A DNA stretch of 64,000 nt from Batillaria attramentaria (Eukaryota > Mollusca > Gastropoda > Batillariidae): positions 576,001 through 640,000 of the forward strand of contig JACVVK020000017.1 in NCBI GenBank assembly GCA_018292915.2, read 5' to 3'. Below the pieces are notes generated by a model, which made no database searches, had not been told where the DNA came from, and saw only the letters and a list, made by a program, of their open reading frames with translations. The position numbers and the translations under genes were made by a program. Positions 60,355 through 64,000 of the stretch are shown piece after piece (within the stretch, counting starts at the first letter, position 1; the number at the start of each line of letters is the position of its first letter).

Positions 60355-61410
60355 AGTCCCAGCCTAACTCCTAACCTTAAATTTTATTCAGACTTGGATA
60401 CTTACCTCCTTCAACACAGGTTACTAACCCTAAAACTAACCCTAAATCTCAGTCTGGTGATGGTGTCCCCGGAGGTGTTTTCGGCGTTTCCAGTAAATTG
60501 TAGGAGCCGATCCCCGTCGCACAACCAGGCTCCTGGCCCTGAACATCATTCAGCCATGTTACTAACCCCGGATGTCATTCAGACCGGGCTACTAACCATA
60601 AACCTCCTTCAACACAGGTTACTAACCCTAAACTAACCCTAAACATGAGTATGGTGTTGGTGTTCCTGGTGTTTCAGGTGAATAGTAAAACCCTATTGTC
60701 ATTGGCCAGCCAGACTCCTAACCCTAAACCTCATTCAGCCCAGGTTACTGCCCCTAAACCTCATTGAAATTGGGTTACTTACCCTAAACCTCATTCAGCC
60801 CAGGTTACTACCCCTAAACCTCATTAAAATTTAGTTACGAAACACAAAGTTCATTCAGCCCAGGTTACTACCCCTGAACCTCATAATTTGGTTGGTTACT
60901 AACCATAAACCTCATTAAAATTGGGGTTACTAACCAAAAACCTCATTCAGCCCTCATTAAACCTCATTAAAATTGAGTTACTAACCATAGACCTCATTCA
61001 GCCCAGGTTACTACCCCTAAACCTCATTAAAATTGGCTTACTACCCACAAACCCCTTTCAACCTATCTCACTGGCAACAAACTAACCTTAAACCTTAGTC
61101 TGGCGTTGGTGTCTCCGGAGTTTTAGGTGAACAGCAGGACCTGATCCTCATTCTTCAGACGAACTATTAACCCTAAACCCATTTAGCCCAGGTGACTACC
61201 CCTAAAGCTCATTCAAAATGGGTACTAACCATAAACCGTCTTCAACAAAGGTTTCTTACCCTAAACGGATTTTAGACCTCAGTCTGACGCTGGTGTTTCC
61301 TGTGGTGTTTTCGGTGTTTCGCGTGTTGGGTTACTAACAATAAACCTACTTCAACCCAGCTTACTACCCTTAAACTAACCCTAAACCTGAATCTGGTCCT
61401 AGTGTTTTCC
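60355..61410. repeat. Degenerate array of ~30-bp units with ACCCTAA-like motif
   Basis: The core word is 'ggttactaaccctaaacctc' followed by 'attcagcccag' or 'attaaaattgg'. The two endings alternate in the best-preserved part (60700-61060), giving a ~60-bp dimer. Between 61080 and 61400 units become irregular. 'tggtgttttcggtgtttc'-type segments recur at about 60450, 60645, 61100, 61280 and 61400, marking a longer period of roughly 190-200 bases. Confidence 0.8.
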
Positions 61411-62149
61411 GGTGGTGTTTCCGGTAATCATCATCATCATCATTAGCTTGCTTTACGTCCTATGGCCTTTAGCCCTCTAAGGACAAGTTGTTCCCGGCAT
61501 GTGTCTTTGGCTGCTTGGCTGGGCGAGTGTCTTTGGGGTGGATGAGGGCTGTTTTGCTTTGCTTTGGGCAACGTCAGAGGATGTTTCCGGTAAATTGTAG
61601 GACCCGGCTCTTATTGCCCGTCCAGCCAGCCTCCCCATCTCCCCAGCAGCAAGCCTCGGCGTCAGAACGAGGTGCGCATAACTCGACAGGGGCACCGAAC
61701 GACCAGTTGCCTCCCATGGCCTGTCGTCCCCAGTCTGCGAGAGAGCCAGGCCAGGCAGAAAACGCGAAGGGAATTAAAACAGAGACGACAGTCAGTAACA
61801 GTGGATCGATACGGGCAATAATGAGTTGATTTTCCGAGCCAGTGAAGGAGCGCGAATCTTAGCTTGAAGGCGCTTCCTCTAGGGGTCTTGGGGATTTGGG
61901 GGGACCTCCCCTGGGGCGAAAACAGGGCTAGGGGGGTGGTGGTGGTGGTGGTGGTGGGGCGTGGACGGGAGGTGGGCTGACGAGGAGAGCGGAAGGAGGG
62001 GAGGAAGGTTGGGGGGGGGGGGGTGGCGGCGGGGAGGGGCAGGATGGGACAGGAAGGTGAAGGCAGTTTGGACAAGGAGAGCGTAGGTGGCAGTGTCCTC
62101 AGCTTTGGCAGCACAGTCACGTAGACACCTCCGCACTTTTTTTTTTTAA

Positions 62150-62150
<1 letters not shown>
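61411..62150. other. Intergenic stretch, nothing recognised
   Basis: A short (ATC)n tract lies at 61428-61443, (GGT)n at 61936-61956 and a G-run at 62010-62021. A long C/P-rich minus-strand frame is compositional. Confidence 0.5.
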
Positions 62151-62195
<45 letters not shown>

Positions 62196-62519
62196 ACACA
62201 TTTATGTGAAATCTACCACGAACATTTGCCGTGACTCAATTTTTTTTTCTGTGCACTTTTAACAGACATTCAAACACAAAAAACTAGTGAAGAAACTCTT
62301 GATATAATGCGTGGGGCGCAGAGAACTTGGATTTATTTTTTACAATTTTCTTTTCTTCCAACTTAACTCTGACATTAAGTTTGCAAAATATAGTTGCATG
62401 CATCTTCGTATTTTCGAGATTCTCCTCTACTATTACCATTCCTAAAATTACAAATTTATCAAACAAGCCGGGTAGTTCCGCTTCCGAAGCTATAATTATC
62501 TTTTGCAAGAACCGTTCAA

Positions 62520-62600
<81 letters not shown>
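62151..62600. repeat. Two (TG)n microsatellites
   Basis: (TG)n lies at 62151-62192 and 62521-62598, both ending in 'tgcgcac'. The sequence between is A/T-rich without recognised features. Confidence 0.95.
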
Positions 62601-62601
<1 letters not shown>

Positions 62602-62659
62602 ACGTTCCTGCATTTCACCAGCTAACGTTTCTTTCTGTGACTGTGAGTGACATCGGGTG

Positions 62660-63190
62660 CTTGTCGTTAGCTCTACGTGGTCAACTGTCCTACTTGACGA
62701 CAGTCCTACGCCGATAGTCCTACGTGTCGTTAGTACTACGCCAATGGTCCTATGCCAATAGTTCTACGCCAATAGTCTTACGCGTCGTTAGTACTACGCC
62801 AATAGTTCTACGCCGCTTGTCCTACGTGTCGTTAGTACTACGCCAATAGTTCTACGCCAATAGTCCTACGCGTCGTTAGTACTACGCCAATAGTTCTACG
62901 CCGATTGTCCTACGCGTCGTTAGTACTACGCCAATAGTTCTACGCCGATTGTCCTACGTGTCGTTAGTACTACGCCAATAGTTCTACGCCAATAGTCCTA
63001 CGTGTCGTTAGTACTACGCCAACAGTCCTACGCCAATAGTCCTACGTGTCGATAGTCCTACGTGTCGATAGTCCTACGTATCGATAGTCCTACGTGTCGA
63101 TAGTCCTACGTATCGATAGTCCTACGTGTCGATAGTCCGGATGCTCGACAGTCATACGGTCGATTGTCCTACGTGTGGATTGTCCCACAT
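62660..63190 (+). repeat. Composite minisatellite of 14-15-bp TCCTACG-type units
   Basis: Subunits such as 'tcctacgtgtcgttag', 'tactacgccaatag' and 'ttctacgccgattg' combine into a 44-bp higher-order unit repeated about seven times (62690-63030). Simpler 'tcctacgtgtcgatag' copies follow to 63140. Edges at 62660 and 63190 are diverged. Confidence 0.9.
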
Positions 63191-63234
63191 TTACTCGAAG
63201 AGTCGTCAGTTCTACGTTTTACTGGTTCTATGCT

Positions 63235-63490
63235 CCTATTTCCAGCAGGACTACCGACCTTCGGACTATCGACACGTAGGGTGGGGTGGGTGGGTGTTTA
63301 GGGGTTTAACGTCCTTTTCCACCACATACGGGTGATATCAAAGACGGGACAACGATGAAAAAGCCAGCACAAATATTTGGCCCCAGCTGGGATACGAACT
63401 CACGACCCAAGCATTAGGAGTCTTGGACTTTACCATTCGGCCACCCCGGCTCCTCTCGACACGTAGGACTATTGACACGTAGGACTATAC
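63235..63490 (-). repeat. Inverted arm of the same minisatellite, split by SINE-A
   Basis: 'ggactatcgacacgtagg' at 63263-63280, and 'tcgacacgtaggactattga' with 'cacgtaggactata' at 63456-63490, are the inverse of the upstream array units. SINE-A lies between them. Confidence 0.88.
63281..63455 (-). mobile_element. SINE-A copy inserted in the minisatellite, with target-site duplication
   Basis: Minus strand full copy from 'aggagccggggtggccgaat' to the CACCC tail. It is flanked by exact 'tcgacacgtagg' (63269-63280 and 63456-63467), which is itself an array unit. Confidence 0.94.
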
Positions 63491-64000
63491 ATACGCCCCC
63501 AATGACACCTGTCTCCTACTCTCCATCTTTTCCCCAACACGCTTGTGTCCCCCCCCCCGCCCCCATCCACCCCCCCCCCCCAAAAAAAAAAAGAAAAGAA
63601 AAAGAAAAAAAGAGAAAGATAATATACAGCACCGTGTCACTGTCAGCCAGCCTCCAACAGCCATTTCCTCTCTCTCACCACCAGAATACCTTTTTCTGTC
63701 ACCAGAAGATTCTCCCCGCATCACCCCGATTTCTTTTTCACTTCTTCTCGATTCAGTGACCCTCTTTTAATGCAAATCGTCTTCGAGCGCACGACTCTGC
63801 GACAGCTAAGAACTGTGCTCGCCAATTTCGCGTTTTTGTATTGAATTTGACATTGACAGGCCTTCGGCTGAAAGGGAATTATCCCCCCTTTGCTGACGTC
63901 ATTCGTGACATTTCTCGCGAGGAAGGCCAAGGGAGAGTCGCACTGTAGGGTAAGAAAGAAAGAAAGAAAGAAAGAAAGCGAAAGAGATTCTGCGCTATCC
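63491..64000. other. Right edge, nothing recognised
   Basis: C-runs at 63550-63582, an A-rich tract to 63620 and (AAAG)n at 63952-63980 are the only simple features. No conserved coding segment is seen before the window ends. Confidence 0.5.

Noticed and set aside
60355..61410. True interstitial telomere
   Set aside because: There is no run of perfect CCCTAA hexamers; the motif is part of a longer unit. Kept only as a resemblance.

Overview
This window is eukaryotic nuclear DNA, almost certainly from a mollusc and most likely a gastropod. That assignment is an inference from two animal genes with large introns, very dense (CA)n/(TG)n, (CT)n and (CAA)n microsatellites, and many tRNA-headed SINEs whose bodies carry lophotrochozoan-style tails. 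Species cannot be named from the sequence alone. No bacterial gene, operon, CRISPR array or rRNA is visible, and I see no clear viral gene.

Region 1 (about 2.9-15.6 kb) is the only region with recognisable host genes. Two genes lie head to head. PPP1R42 (leucine-rich-repeat regulatory subunit 42 of protein phosphatase 1) is on the minus strand with five coding exons between 6590 and 2869. PREB/SEC12 (the ER-membrane exchange factor for the Sar1 GTPase) is on the plus strand with nine coding exons between 8123 and 15581. Their start codons are 1.5 kb apart, and the interval holds a CA microsatellite and a Tc1/mariner-like MITE. The PREB model includes one GC-AG intron and one exon junction whose phase does not close. 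The last exon of PPP1R42 has an unresolved 3' end.

Region 2 (about 15.6-32.5 kb) is intergenic and repeat-dominated. It holds SINE families A, B and C (local names used here), a 1.07 kb element with terminal inverted repeats built of tandem units carrying TCAAGGTCA motifs, a second element with palindromic ends, and a CpG-rich promoter-like patch near 24.65 kb.

Region 3 (32.5-34.8 kb) is a 69-bp minisatellite of about 33 nearly identical copies, the most striking single structure in the window.

Region 4 (about 34.8-64 kb) is further intergenic DNA. It contains many SINE-A insertions (several with clear target-site duplications), SINE-B and SINE-D copies, a 5'-truncated and frameshifted CR1/Jockey-like LINE (43.46-45.33 kb), several LINE 3' stubs, and degenerate arrays near 37, 49, 59, 60-61 and 62-63 kb.

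I did not find a clear novel multi-gene system. The most unusual material is repeat architecture: the 69-bp array with two open frames, the receptor-half-site tandem transposon, the 62-63 kb array with an inverted arm split by a SINE, a SINE-tail palindrome at 55.5 kb, and the degenerate ACCCTAA-like array at 60-61 kb. Exon boundaries, copy counts and repeat families were read by eye; no alignment or database search was run.
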